Origin: Ruminococcus sp. UBA1394
Lineage (GTDB): Bacteria > Bacillota > Clostridia > Oscillospirales > Ruminococcaceae
DNA length: 64,000 bases
Direction of reading: 5' to 3'
Assembly: GCA_002305725.1 (NCBI GenBank)
Contig: DBQM01000019.1
Span: forward strand, 1 to 64,000
Every line of letters begins with the position of its first letter. Position 1 is the first letter of the stretch. The translations under genes and the position numbers were made by a program. Below, piece after piece: positions 17,429 through 25,544 of this stretch. Below the pieces are notes generated by a model. That model saw only the letters and a list, made by a program, of their open reading frames with translations, made no database searches and was not told where the DNA came from.

Positions 17429-18105
17429 TTGTTACCCTCCAGCAGAAGCTCTGCGATTTTTATATCCTCCGGCGTTGTTATCTTGATGTTGGTGTAGTCG
17501 CCCAGAGTCATGCAGACCTTTATTCCGATAGCCTCCGCAAGCTGACAGTCGTCAGTAAAATCAAGACCGTGTTCAAGGGCGAAATCTACCGCCTCAAAGT
17601 AAATGCGGCGCTTGAATATCTGCGGAGTCTGGGTTATATAAAGGGACGGGCGGTGGGGAGTGTCGGTTATAAGACCGTCGTTTACCACCTTTATGGTGTC
17701 CTTTACGGGTACGCCCAGAACTGCCCCTCCGAAAACTTCTGCATCACGGGCGGTTTTAGCGATATGCTCAGGCTTTACAAGCGGTCTTGCACCGTCATGG
17801 ACGGCTACAAGATCAGTATCGTGAGAGATTTTTTTCAGTCCGTTGAAAACGCTCTCCTGTCTTGTTCTGCCAGCCTCTGCGAAAGCGTGGAGCTTTGTTA
17901 TGTCAAGACTGCGGGCGGTGTTTTCAAGACTTTCCCTGTCACATTCACGGCAGACCACAACAATATCCGTTATTTCCGGACACTGCTCAAAGGCGAGCAT
18001 TGTTGTTCCTGCAACGTTTGTATTGCCGAGAGGAAGAAGAATCTTGTTTACTCCTCCCATGCGTGTGGAGTTTCCTCCGCAGACTATTATAGCTGAAATT
18101 GTCAT
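17425..18105 (-). CDS. ispD: 2-C-methyl-D-erythritol 4-phosphate cytidylyltransferase
   Basis: 226 residues. ISAIIVCGGNSTRMGG is the nucleotide-binding loop (Cys replaces the common Ala-Ala), followed by a Lys; VAVHDGARPLV and QTPQIFKR are the other conserved motifs. It makes CDP-ME from MEP and CTP, the step two before IspF in the pathway (IspE, not seen in this window, acts between them). It has its own promoter and GGAGA RBS. Confidence 0.95.
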   Translation of the reverse strand: MTISAIIVCGGNSTRMGGVNKILLPLGNTNVAGTTMLAFEQCPEITDIVVVCRECDRESLENTARSLDITKLHAFAEAGRTRQESVFNGLKKISHDTDLVAVHDGARPLVKPEHIAKTARDAEVFGGAVLGVPVKDTIKVVNDGLITDTPHRPSLYITQTPQIFKRRIYFEAVDFALEHGLDFTDDCQLAEAIGIKVCMTLGDYTNIKITTPEDIKIAELLLEGNK

Positions 18106-18140
18106 TTTTTATTTCTCCGTTCGGATTTTTTCTTATTTAA

Positions 18141-18169
18141 ATTATAGCATTAATTTGCGAAAGTGTAAA
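18141..18169 (-). promoter_or_regulatory. Promoter of ispD-ispF
   Basis: Minus strand TTTACA, 17 nt, TATAAT. Confidence 0.75.
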
Positions 18170-18186
18170 GGGCAGATATGCTTTTT

Positions 18187-18259
18187 TGTAGGGGGCGACC
18201 ATCGGTCGCCCGTGATTTTGTGCATTTTCCGATTCGGGCGACCTATGGTCGCCCCTACA
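18187..18259. repeat. REP-like pair, outward topology
   Basis: TGTAGGGG at the left end and CCCCTACA at the right end enclose palindromic GGGCGACC.../...GGTCGCCC units. The same units as at 6367 are present, but their TGTAGG ends face outwards. It fills part of the 355-nt gap 18106-18460, which otherwise holds only the two promoters listed. Confidence 0.85.
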
Positions 18260-18399
18260 TAAATAATCGTGCAGCCAAGGACGTAAGTTTCCTATTATGT
18301 ACTGCTATCTGACTTGCGCTTTCCAAATTTCAGAAAATTATTTTCGTGACATTATAAATCAAAGAAAAAATGCAATTTATACTATTATTTGTGAAATTC

Positions 18400-18429
18400 T
18401 TGACAAATGGTATGCTTTTGTTGTAAAAT
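18400..18429 (+). promoter_or_regulatory. Promoter of the acn-icd unit
   Basis: TTGACA (18400-18405), 18 nt, TAAAAT (18424-18429). Confidence 0.7.
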
Positions 18430-18460
18430 AAAAGTGAAAATCATGAAAGGACTGATTGCA

Positions 18461-20398
18461 ATGGGTTTAACATTAACTGAAAAAATCTTACAGGCACATC
18501 TTGTTGACGGCGAAATGGTAAAGGGACAGGAAATCGGTATCAGAATCGACCAGACTCTTACACAGGACGCAACCGGAACAATGGCATACCTTGAATTTGA
18601 GGCGATGGGAGTTCCGAGAGTAAAGACGGAAAGAAGTGTGGCATACATTGACCACAACACTCTCCAGAACGGCTTTGAAAATGCCGATGACCACCGCTTT
18701 ATAGGCAGTGTTGCAAAAAAACACGGTATTTACTTCTCACGTCCGGGTAACGGTATTTGCCACCAGGTACACCTTGAACGTTTCGGCATTCCGGGAAAAA
18801 CCCTTATCGGCTCCGACAGCCACACACCGACAGGCGGAGGAATCGGTATGATTGCAATCGGTGCAGGCGGTCTTGACGTTGCCGTAGCTATGGGCGGCGG
18901 CGCTTACTACATAACCTGTCCAAAGGTTGTAAAGGTTGAGCTTAAAGGCAAGCTTTCACCATGGGTTGCCGCAAAGGACGTTATCCTTGAAGTCCTGAGA
19001 AGACTTTCCGTCAAGGGCGGCGTAGGCAAGGTTATCGAGTACTGCGGCGAGGGCGTAAAGACACTTTCCGTTCCGGAAAGAGCAACTATCACAAACATGG
19101 GCGCAGAGCTTGGCGCTACAACTTCTATTTTCCCGTCTGACGAAATCACAAGGGAATTTTTAAAGGCACAGCAGAGAGAAGATGTATGGACAGAACTTTC
19201 AGCTGACGCTGATGCAGTTTACGATGAGGAAGTCGTTATTGATTTAAGCGAGCTTGAACCACTGGCTGCCTGTCCTCATTCTCCGGACAATGTAAAGTCC
19301 GTAAAGGAAATCGGCAAAATCAAAATCGACCAGGTTTGTATCGGTTCATGTACAAACTCCTCTCTTATGGATATGCTGAAAGTCGCTCACATCTTAAAGG
19401 GAAAAACTGTTCATCCGGACGTTTCACTCTCAATCGCTCCGGGTTCAAAGCAGGTTCTCAATATGCTGGCTGAAAACGGTGCACTTTCCGTTATGATCGA
19501 CGCCGGCGCAAGAATCCTTGAAAGCGCCTGCGGACCATGTATCGGTATGGGACAGTCACCTAACTCAAAGGGTATCTCTCTGAGAACTTTCAACAGAAAC
19601 TTCGAGGGACGTTCCGGCACAAAGGACGGTCAGATTTACCTTGTTTCTCCGGAGGTTGCAGCAGCGTCAGCAATCGCAGGCGTTTTCACAGACCCGAGAG
19701 AACTGGGCGATATGCCGGAATTCAAGCTGCCTGAGGTATTCAAGATAAACGATAACATGGTAGTACCTCCTGTTGCAGAGGCTGATATGGACAGCGTTGA
19801 GATACTCAGAGGACCAAACATCAAGCCTTTCCCTGAAACATCTCCTCTTGACGCATCAATTGATGCTGGTGTTTCACTTAAAGTCGGCGACAACATCACA
19901 ACTGACCACATCATGCCAGCCGGCGCAAAGATACTTCCTCTGCGTTCAAACATTCCGGCTATTTCACAGCACTGCTTTACAATCTGCGACGAGCAGTTCC
20001 CGGCAAGAGCAAAGGAAATGGGCAAGAGCATTATCGTAGGCGGTTCAAACTACGGTCAGGGTTCTTCAAGAGAACACGCAGCACTTGCACCTCTCTACTT
20101 AGGAATCAAGGCTGTACTGGTTAAGTCATTCGCAAGAATCCACAGAGCAAACCTCATCAATGCAGGTATTCTGCCGCTTACATTCGTAAACGAGGCTGAC
20201 TATGACTCAATCTCACAGGGCGACGAGCTTGTACTGGACAACGTAAGAGCAGAAATCGAGGCTGGAAAGTCCGAGCTTACAGTAGTAAACAAGACAACAG
20301 GCAAGGAAATCAAAGTACTCTGCGAACTCAGCGGACGTACAAAGGATATTATTCTTGCAGGCGGTCTGCTTGACTATACAAGAGAATCCATGAAATAA
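18461..20398 (+). CDS. acn: Aconitate hydratase
   Basis: 645 residues, the short mitochondrial-like bacterial aconitase. GSDSHTPTGGG, the cluster cysteines in IGSCTNSS and CGPCIGMGQ, and the C-terminal swivel motifs DNITTDHIMPAG and GGSNYGQGSSREHAA are all present. It isomerises citrate to isocitrate with a [4Fe-4S] cluster. ATG 18461 (MGLTLTEKIL, the family's usual start) is chosen, with AAAGGA 9 nt upstream, over earlier in-frame ATGs. Its stop overlaps the next start (TAATG). With icd it forms the oxidative branch to 2-oxoglutarate; no citrate synthase is in the window. Confidence 0.96.
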   Translation: MGLTLTEKILQAHLVDGEMVKGQEIGIRIDQTLTQDATGTMAYLEFEAMGVPRVKTERSVAYIDHNTLQNGFENADDHRFIGSVAKKHGIYFSRPGNGICHQVHLERFGIPGKTLIGSDSHTPTGGGIGMIAIGAGGLDVAVAMGGGAYYITCPKVVKVELKGKLSPWVAAKDVILEVLRRLSVKGGVGKVIEYCGEGVKTLSVPERATITNMGAELGATTSIFPSDEITREFLKAQQREDVWTELSADADAVYDEEVVIDLSELEPLAACPHSPDNVKSVKEIGKIKIDQVCIGSCTNSSLMDMLKVAHILKGKTVHPDVSLSIAPGSKQVLNMLAENGALSVMIDAGARILESACGPCIGMGQSPNSKGISLRTFNRNFEGRSGTKDGQIYLVSPEVAAASAIAGVFTDPRELGDMPEFKLPEVFKINDNMVVPPVAEADMDSVEILRGPNIKPFPETSPLDASIDAGVSLKVGDNITTDHIMPAGAKILPLRSNIPAISQHCFTICDEQFPARAKEMGKSIIVGGSNYGQGSSREHAALAPLYLGIKAVLVKSFARIHRANLINAGILPLTFVNEADYDSISQGDELVLDNVRAEIEAGKSELTVVNKTTGKEIKVLCELSGRTKDIILAGGLLDYTRESMK

Positions 20399-21171
20399 TG
20401 GCAATTGACATATCAAACCGCCCCGACCGACCCATAAGGAAATACACCATTCAGCCAAAGCGCAAAAGCGGCATAACCGCCGACCTTTTAAAGCTTATTG
20501 CAATTGCTGCAATGGTCATTGACCACATTGCATGGGCGTTTGTACCGTTTGGCAGTATTGCAGGACAGGCTATGCACGTTATCGGCAGGCTTACCGCCCC
20601 GATAATGTGTTTCATGGTGGCGGAGGGGTACGCACACACCCGTGACCCCATTAAATACGCTAAACGTCTTGGACTGTTTGCGCTGATTTCCCATATACCC
20701 TATATTTATTTTGAATCGGGCGGATTTCCGGTGATTCACCAGACAAGCGTTATGTTTCCGCTTTTTCTCGGACTTGTGGCACTGATTGTCAGAGACAGTC
20801 CGAAATACGAAATCGCAGTTAAAAACATGATACTGCTCATAATCTGTCTTGTGGCTATGCTTGGTGACTGGGGCGCAACTGCTGTTATATGGATACAGGT
20901 CTTTTACGCTTTCCGTTATGACCGTAAGGAGCAGATGAAGTATTTCAGTATTGTCAGCGCAGTTATGATAGTGCTGAATATTATAGTAAATGCGTCAATG
21001 GGAGAATTCTGGGAAAGTCTTTTTCAGCTCGGAGTTTTCCTTGCAGTACCACTGTTTCTGAATTATAACGGCGTTAAAAAGGGCGGAAAGGCTTATAAGT
21101 GGTTTTTCTACATTTTCTATCCGGCACACCTTTTAGTGCTTGCAGTTCTGAGATATGTTGTTTTTAAGTGA
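20398..21171 (+). CDS. TraX family membrane protein
   Basis: 257 residues: a basic, Pro-rich cytoplasmic start, then about seven membrane helices. KLIAIAAMVIDHIAW and GRLTAPIMCFMVAEGYAHTRD are the TraX signature; YPAHLLVLAVLRY closes the family. TraX acetylates F pilin in plasmids, but chromosomal clostridial members have no known substrate and no pilus genes are near. The start codon overlaps the acn stop, so it is tightly coupled to a TCA-cycle enzyme, which is odd and unexplained. Confidence 0.8.
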   Translation: MAIDISNRPDRPIRKYTIQPKRKSGITADLLKLIAIAAMVIDHIAWAFVPFGSIAGQAMHVIGRLTAPIMCFMVAEGYAHTRDPIKYAKRLGLFALISHIPYIYFESGGFPVIHQTSVMFPLFLGLVALIVRDSPKYEIAVKNMILLIICLVAMLGDWGATAVIWIQVFYAFRYDRKEQMKYFSIVSAVMIVLNIIVNASMGEFWESLFQLGVFLAVPLFLNYNGVKKGGKAYKWFFYIFYPAHLLVLAVLRYVVFK

Positions 21172-21179
21172 GGCTTAAT

Positions 21180-21701
21180 ATGGGCTTATTCAGCAGGCTT
21201 TTTAAATCGGGAAAAGATAAAAGCAGACAAGTAGACAGCGGAATACAGGACTTTTCCTATGTTTCTGAAATCGCAGGACTGATAACAGGAAATGACAGCG
21301 GATTTATGAAGAGGCTGAATGATTTTCTGATATATACTCAGAAGGATTGTGAAGAGGACAGGGATTTTGAATATTGGTCAGGTATGGTTGACGAACTTGA
21401 GGAAGGTGGATATCTGATTTCTGTTGACTATAAATGCGAGCTTGAGGATTTCCTGTGGGCGTTAAGCCAGATAAACAATTACAGCCTTATTGAAAGCACT
21501 GTTTCCGGACTTACGCTTGATGAAACAAAAACTCCGGAGGCATGGGGCGAGGTGATAAACCTTGCTTTAAACGGCAAAGCATTTGTATGCGCAGTTGACA
21601 TTGACAGCGACAGCTACGAGCTTATTATAGTTCCCGCTGACGTATGTGAAAAAATATCGTCCATAGCGAAAGCTAACGGACATTCAATAGAAGATTTTTA
21701 A
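21180..21701 (+). CDS. Hypothetical protein (DUF6630-like?)
   Basis: 173 residues, soluble and acidic (RDFEYWSGMVDELEEGGYL, SYELIIVPADVCEKI). The general look recalls DUF6630-type immunity or housekeeping proteins, but I am not certain. ATG 21180 follows GAGG by 6 nt; an in-frame GTG at 21168 overlapping the TraX stop is less likely. It sits 15 nt before icd, so it belongs to the acn-icd unit. Confidence 0.55.
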   Translation: MGLFSRLFKSGKDKSRQVDSGIQDFSYVSEIAGLITGNDSGFMKRLNDFLIYTQKDCEEDRDFEYWSGMVDELEEGGYLISVDYKCELEDFLWALSQINNYSLIESTVSGLTLDETKTPEAWGEVINLALNGKAFVCAVDIDSDSYELIIVPADVCEKISSIAKANGHSIEDF

Positions 21702-21716
21702 CAGGGAGGAAAAACA

Positions 21717-22928
21717 ATGGCAAAAATTCAGATGAAAACACCGCTGGTCGAAATGGACGGCGACGAGATGACAAGAATCCTGTGGAAGTGGATTAAGGAA
21801 ATTCTGCTTGAACCTTACATCGACCTCAACACAGAGTACTACGACCTGGGTCTTGAATACAGAGAAAAGACCAAGGACAAGGTTACTTTCGACAGCGCAG
21901 AGGCTACAAAGAAATACGGCGTTGCAGTAAAGTGTGCAACAATCACACCTAACGCTGCAAGAATGCCTGAATACAACCTGACAGAAATGTGGAAGTCACC
22001 TAACGGAACTATCAGAGCAATTCTTGACGGTACTGTTTTCAGAACACCTATCCTTGTTAAGGGTATCACACCTTACATTCCTACATGGACAAGTCCTATC
22101 ACAATTGCCCGTCACGCATACGGCGACGTTTACAAGAACACAGAAATGCAGGTTAAGGGCGGCGGAAAGGCTGAGCTTGTTTTCACAGACAAGAACGGAA
22201 ACGAAACAAGACAGACTATCCACGAATTTGAGGGCGACGGCATTATCCAGGGTCTGCACAATATCGACAAGAGTATCGAAGGCTTTGCAAAGTCATGCTT
22301 TAACTTCGCTCTCGACACAAAGCAGGACCTCTGGTTTGCTACAAAGGACACAATCTCCAAGAAGTATGACCACAGATTCAAGGACATTTTCCAGGAAATC
22401 TATGACGCAGAGTACAAGGAAAAGTTCGAGGCAGCAGGCATTGAGTATTTCTACACACTTATCGATGACGCTGTTGCAAGAGTTATCCGTTCAAACGGCG
22501 GTTACATCTGGGCGTGCAAGAACTATGACGGCGACGTTATGTCCGACATGGTTTCAACAGCATTCGGAAGCCTTGCTATGATGACTTCTGTTCTCGTTTC
22601 ACCGGACGGCGTTTATGAGTACGAAGCAGCACACGGAACAGTACAGCGCCACTATTACAAGTACTTAAAGGGCGAGGAAACCTCCACAAACTCAGTTGCT
22701 ACAATCTTTGCATGGAGCGGTGCGCTGAGAAAGAGAGGCGAGCTTGACTGTAACAAAGAGCTTATGGATTTTGCTGACAAGCTTGAAAAGGCTACTATCC
22801 AGACAATTGAAGAGGGCGTTATGACTGGTGACCTTTATCTCCTTTCAAAGCTTGAAAACAAGAAAAAGGTTGACTCAAAGACATTCCTTGAAGAAATCAA
22901 CACAAGACTTGCCGCACTTATGGCATAA
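21717..22928 (+). CDS. icd: NADP-dependent isocitrate dehydrogenase (type II)
   Basis: 403 residues, the eukaryote-like homodimeric class: MKTPLVEMDGDEMTRILW at the start, KSPNGTIRAILDGTVFR for isocitrate binding, and EAAHGTVQRHYYKYLKGEETSTNS near the C-terminus with the NADP-contacting segment. It oxidises isocitrate to 2-oxoglutarate, producing NADPH. With acn upstream and the arginine genes downstream it can feed glutamate supply. The RBS is AGGGAGG, and it is the last gene of the unit. Confidence 0.96.
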   Translation: MAKIQMKTPLVEMDGDEMTRILWKWIKEILLEPYIDLNTEYYDLGLEYREKTKDKVTFDSAEATKKYGVAVKCATITPNAARMPEYNLTEMWKSPNGTIRAILDGTVFRTPILVKGITPYIPTWTSPITIARHAYGDVYKNTEMQVKGGGKAELVFTDKNGNETRQTIHEFEGDGIIQGLHNIDKSIEGFAKSCFNFALDTKQDLWFATKDTISKKYDHRFKDIFQEIYDAEYKEKFEAAGIEYFYTLIDDAVARVIRSNGGYIWACKNYDGDVMSDMVSTAFGSLAMMTSVLVSPDGVYEYEAAHGTVQRHYYKYLKGEETSTNSVATIFAWSGALRKRGELDCNKELMDFADKLEKATIQTIEEGVMTGDLYLLSKLENKKKVDSKTFLEEINTRLAALMA

Positions 22929-22950
22929 TTAAACCTGTTATTTAAACCAA

Positions 22951-22982
22951 TTTTCGGCTGCTGTGCAGACGGCAGCCGAAAA
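22951..22982. terminator. Hairpin after icd
   Basis: TTTTCGGCTGC (22951-22961) pairs with GCAGCCGAAAA (22972-22982). No T-run follows on the plus strand; the A-rich end makes it a better terminator leftwards. Confidence 0.55.
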
Positions 22983-22996
22983 AGTGTATATTTACA

Positions 22997-23176
22997 TATA
23001 GGCAACACCGCACAATTAGCGGCTGTCGCCTTTGCCGCACATCTGCTTGCAAATTTTCCGTCATATCACACAAAAATCTCTTGACATACGCCAGTATGCC
23101 TGCGAGATTCTTGTGCAATCTGCCGAAAAATCTGACTGCGCATCTGCACGACAATAATTATGCGGTATTGCCTATA
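22997..23176. repeat. 180-bp inverted-repeat (MITE-like) element
   Basis: 22-bp termini (22997-23018 and 23155-23176) are inverted repeats with two mismatches, starting TATAGGCAACACCGC. Internally the sequence folds again: CACAAAAATCTC against GAGATTCTTGTG and a CATAC/GTATG tip near the centre. It has no coding capacity. It fills the gap between icd and rex. Confidence 0.85.
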
Positions 23177-23207
23177 ATTAAAATTTTAGAGAGAAGGATC
23201 ATATCTA

Positions 23208-23855
23208 ATGTCAAAATCCTTGATTTCGGCACCGGTCATAAAAAGGCTGCCGAGATATTACCGTTTTCTGGGCGAACTTGAAAAGCAGGGGTTTATAAGA
23301 ATCTCAAGCCGTGAGCTTTCGGAAAAAATGGGTCTGACGGCTTCACAGATAAGGCAGGACCTTAACTGCTTCGGCGGTTTCGGTCAGCAGGGATATGGCT
23401 ATAATGTAAAGGAACTGCACAGGACGATAGGTGAAATTTTAGGCATAAACGCAGGAAACAGGACTATACTTATCGGCGCCGGAAACTTAGGCAGTGCCAT
23501 TGCGTCACATATAGATTTTAAAAAGCGTGGATTTGAGCTTGTCGGGATTTTCGACAGCGATCCGGAAAAGACAGGGCAGATTATTTCCGGAATAAGCGTT
23601 TCCCACACGGATTCTATTGAAAAATTCTGCAAAGAGAAGAATCCTGTCTGCGCTGTTTTGTGTATTCCGAAAACGGCGGCTCAGGAAATAGCCAACAAGC
23701 TTGTTACCCTTGGAATAAAGGGATTCTGGAATTTCAGTCACTACGACCTGAAAATGGAACATAATGACAGCATTGTAGTGGAAAATGTTCACCTTGCAGA
23801 CAGTCTTATGACGCTTGCATACGGACTTCACTCAAATGCTGAAAATAATGTCTGA
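23208..23855 (+). CDS. rex: Redox-sensing transcriptional repressor Rex
   Basis: 215 residues. N-terminal winged helix (ISAPVIKRLPRYYRFL, SSRELSEKMGLTASQIRQDL), a Rossmann domain with GAGNLGSAIASH near residue 90, and the C-terminal swapped helix DSLMTLAYGL. Rex represses fermentation and respiration genes when NADH is low and leaves DNA when NADH rises. In many Clostridia it controls butyrate, alcohol and related genes; its targets here are unknown. ATG 23208 has GAGAGAAGGA upstream. Confidence 0.95.
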   Translation: MSKSLISAPVIKRLPRYYRFLGELEKQGFIRISSRELSEKMGLTASQIRQDLNCFGGFGQQGYGYNVKELHRTIGEILGINAGNRTILIGAGNLGSAIASHIDFKKRGFELVGIFDSDPEKTGQIISGISVSHTDSIEKFCKEKNPVCAVLCIPKTAAQEIANKLVTLGIKGFWNFSHYDLKMEHNDSIVVENVHLADSLMTLAYGLHSNAENNV

Positions 23856-23880
23856 GGACTGCTTGCAGCGGTCCTTTTTG
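23855..23880 (+). terminator. Terminator of rex
   Basis: AGGACTGC (23855-23862) pairs with GCGGTCCT (23868-23875), followed by TTTTTG; it begins at the last base of the stop codon. Confidence 0.85.
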
Positions 23881-23932
23881 CGTTGTAAGCAGGTAAAACT
23901 TTTGATTTTATGTATAAAAAGTGTATATTATA

Positions 23933-23965
23933 TGAATATTTTTGGATTTTTTGCATATTTATGCA
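23933..23965. promoter_or_regulatory. Candidate double ARG box (ArgR/AhrC operator)
   Basis: TGCATATTTATGCA (23952-23965) matches the ArgR half-site pattern TGAATWWWWATTCA at 12 of 14 positions; a weaker TGAATATTTTTGGA lies 5 nt upstream (23933-23946). The pair sits directly before the argG -35 box, a typical place for repression by arginine. Confidence 0.55.
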
Positions 23966-23974
23966 AATTGTCAC

Positions 23975-24002
23975 TTGACATTTACTCATAAAGGTGTATA
24001 AT
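23975..24002 (+). promoter_or_regulatory. Promoter of argG
   Basis: TTGACA (23975-23980), 16 nt, TATAAT (23997-24002). Confidence 0.85.
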
Positions 24003-24012
24003 GTAAGTAATA

Positions 24013-24049
24013 TATAGTAAACGTCAAATTGTTTTTGATGTTTAATATA
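24013..24049 (+). other. Hairpin at the 5' end of argG mRNA
   Basis: A 16-bp stem with two imperfect pairs (24013-24028 with 24034-24049), starting TATAGTAAAC, close to the predicted transcription start. It may protect the 5' end; it also shares its end sequence with the repeat at 40862. Confidence 0.5.
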
Positions 24050-24071
24050 AAATTAACGGAGGATTACAAAA

Positions 24072-25316
24072 ATGAATAAACCGGCACCAAAGAAAGAAAT
24101 TAAAAAAGTAGTTTTAGCATATTCAGGCGGTCTTGACACATCAATCATCATTCCATGGCTGAAAGAAAACTACAACAACTGCGAAGTTATTGCAGTTTCA
24201 GGCGACGTTGGTCAGGACAGTGAGCTGGAGGGTCTTGAAGAAAAGGCTCTTGCAACAGGCGCTTCAAAGCTTTATATCGAACACCTTACAGAAGAATTCA
24301 TCACAGATTACGTTTTCCCGACAGTTCAGGCAGGCGCAATCTATGAAAACAGATATATGTTGGGTACTTCCTTTGCACGTCCTATAATTGCAAAGAGAAT
24401 CGCTGAAATCGCAATCGCAGAAGGTGCAGACGCTATCTGCCACGGCTGTACAGGAAAGGGCAACGACCAGGTACGTTTTGAGCTTGCTATCAAGGCTTTC
24501 GCTCCTGACATGGAAATCATTGCTCCATGGAGAATCTGGGACCTCAAGTCAAGAGATGAGGAAATCGACTACGCAGAGGCTCACAACATTCCGCTGAAGA
24601 TTAACCGTGAAACAAACTATTCAAAGGACAAGAACATCTGGCACCTTTCACACGAAGGTCTTGACCTTGAAGACCCGGCAAATGAGCCGCAGTACGAAAA
24701 GGAAGGCTTCCTTGAAATGGGCGTTTCTCCGATTCAGGCACCTGACAAGCCGACTTATGTCACAATCCACTTTGAAAAGGGTGTTCCTACAGCAATTGAC
24801 GGCAAGGAAATGGGCGCAGTTGAGCTTGTAAAGACTCTGAACAAGCTTGGCGGTGAAAACGGTATCGGTCTTGCTGACCTGGTTGAAAACCGTCTTGTTG
24901 GTATGAAGTCAAGAGGCGTTTATGAAACTCCGGGCGGCGCTATCCTTTACCACGCTCACGAAGTTCTTGAAACAATCACAATCGACAAGGAAACTGCAAG
25001 AATGAAGCAGTATATCGGAATCAAGTTTGCTGATATCGTATATAACGGTCAGTGGTACACACCTCTCCGTGAGGCCCTCAGCGCATTCGTTACAGAAACA
25101 CAGAAGACCGTTACAGGCGACGTTAAGCTGAAGCTTTACAAGGGCAACATCATCAATGCCGGCGTTACTTCACCATACACACTTTATGATGAAGAAGTTG
25201 CTACATTTGATGCTGACGAGGTTTACAACCAGGCTGACAGTGCAGGCTTTATCAATCTGTTCGGACTGCCTATCAAGGTTAAGGCAAAGCTTGACCAGAA
25301 GAGAAATAACAAGTAA
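24072..25316 (+). CDS. argG: Argininosuccinate synthase
   Basis: 414 residues. VVLAYSGGLDTSIIIPWL is the ATP pyrophosphatase P-loop, GCTGKGNDQVRFE binds citrulline/aspartate, and GMKSRGVYETPGG is a later signature. It joins citrulline and aspartate with ATP to make argininosuccinate. RBS CGGAGG precedes ATG 24072. It has its own promoter and putative ArgR operator. A hairpin and a repeat separate it from argH, so argH may be partly independent. Confidence 0.97.
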   Translation: MNKPAPKKEIKKVVLAYSGGLDTSIIIPWLKENYNNCEVIAVSGDVGQDSELEGLEEKALATGASKLYIEHLTEEFITDYVFPTVQAGAIYENRYMLGTSFARPIIAKRIAEIAIAEGADAICHGCTGKGNDQVRFELAIKAFAPDMEIIAPWRIWDLKSRDEEIDYAEAHNIPLKINRETNYSKDKNIWHLSHEGLDLEDPANEPQYEKEGFLEMGVSPIQAPDKPTYVTIHFEKGVPTAIDGKEMGAVELVKTLNKLGGENGIGLADLVENRLVGMKSRGVYETPGGAILYHAHEVLETITIDKETARMKQYIGIKFADIVYNGQWYTPLREALSAFVTETQKTVTGDVKLKLYKGNIINAGVTSPYTLYDEEVATFDADEVYNQADSAGFINLFGLPIKVKAKLDQKRNNK

Positions 25317-25340
25317 TAACTGATAGTACATAGTGTTTTT

Positions 25341-25371
25341 ATATGGGCGGACATTATCTGTTCGCCCGTAT
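25341..25371 (+). other. Hairpin after argG
   Basis: GGGCGGACA (25345-25353) pairs with TGTTCGCCC (25359-25367), extended by flanking A/T pairs. No T-run follows. It may be a weak terminator or an mRNA 3'-end stabiliser. Confidence 0.45.
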
Positions 25372-25420
25372 GTGCATTAAGGAAGTACTGATAATTAAAA
25401 GGCTTTTGCGCAGATTTTTC

Positions 25421-25494
25421 TGTAGGGGCGAGCATTGCTCGCCCGAATCGACAACAATTATAGGTTTACGGGCGACCAATGGTCTCCCCTGCAA
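25421..25494. repeat. REP-like pair, outward topology, diverged copy
   Basis: TGTAGGGGCGAGCATTGCTC begins the left unit; the right unit ends in TCTCCCCTGCA, carrying two changes from CGCCCCTACA. Same layout as at 18187. It lies in the 228-nt argG-argH gap. Confidence 0.8.
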
Positions 25495-25544
25495 AAGCAT
25501 TTATCAGTAATTCCTTAAAATCCATACATTGAAAGGAAAAAGCC

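Noticed and set aside
18907..20031. Long minus-strand open frames opposite aconitase
   Set aside because: They mirror the coding frame of acn, lack RBS and give low-complexity products.
24013..24049. Terminator before argG
   Set aside because: The hairpin lies at the predicted mRNA start and no T-run follows.
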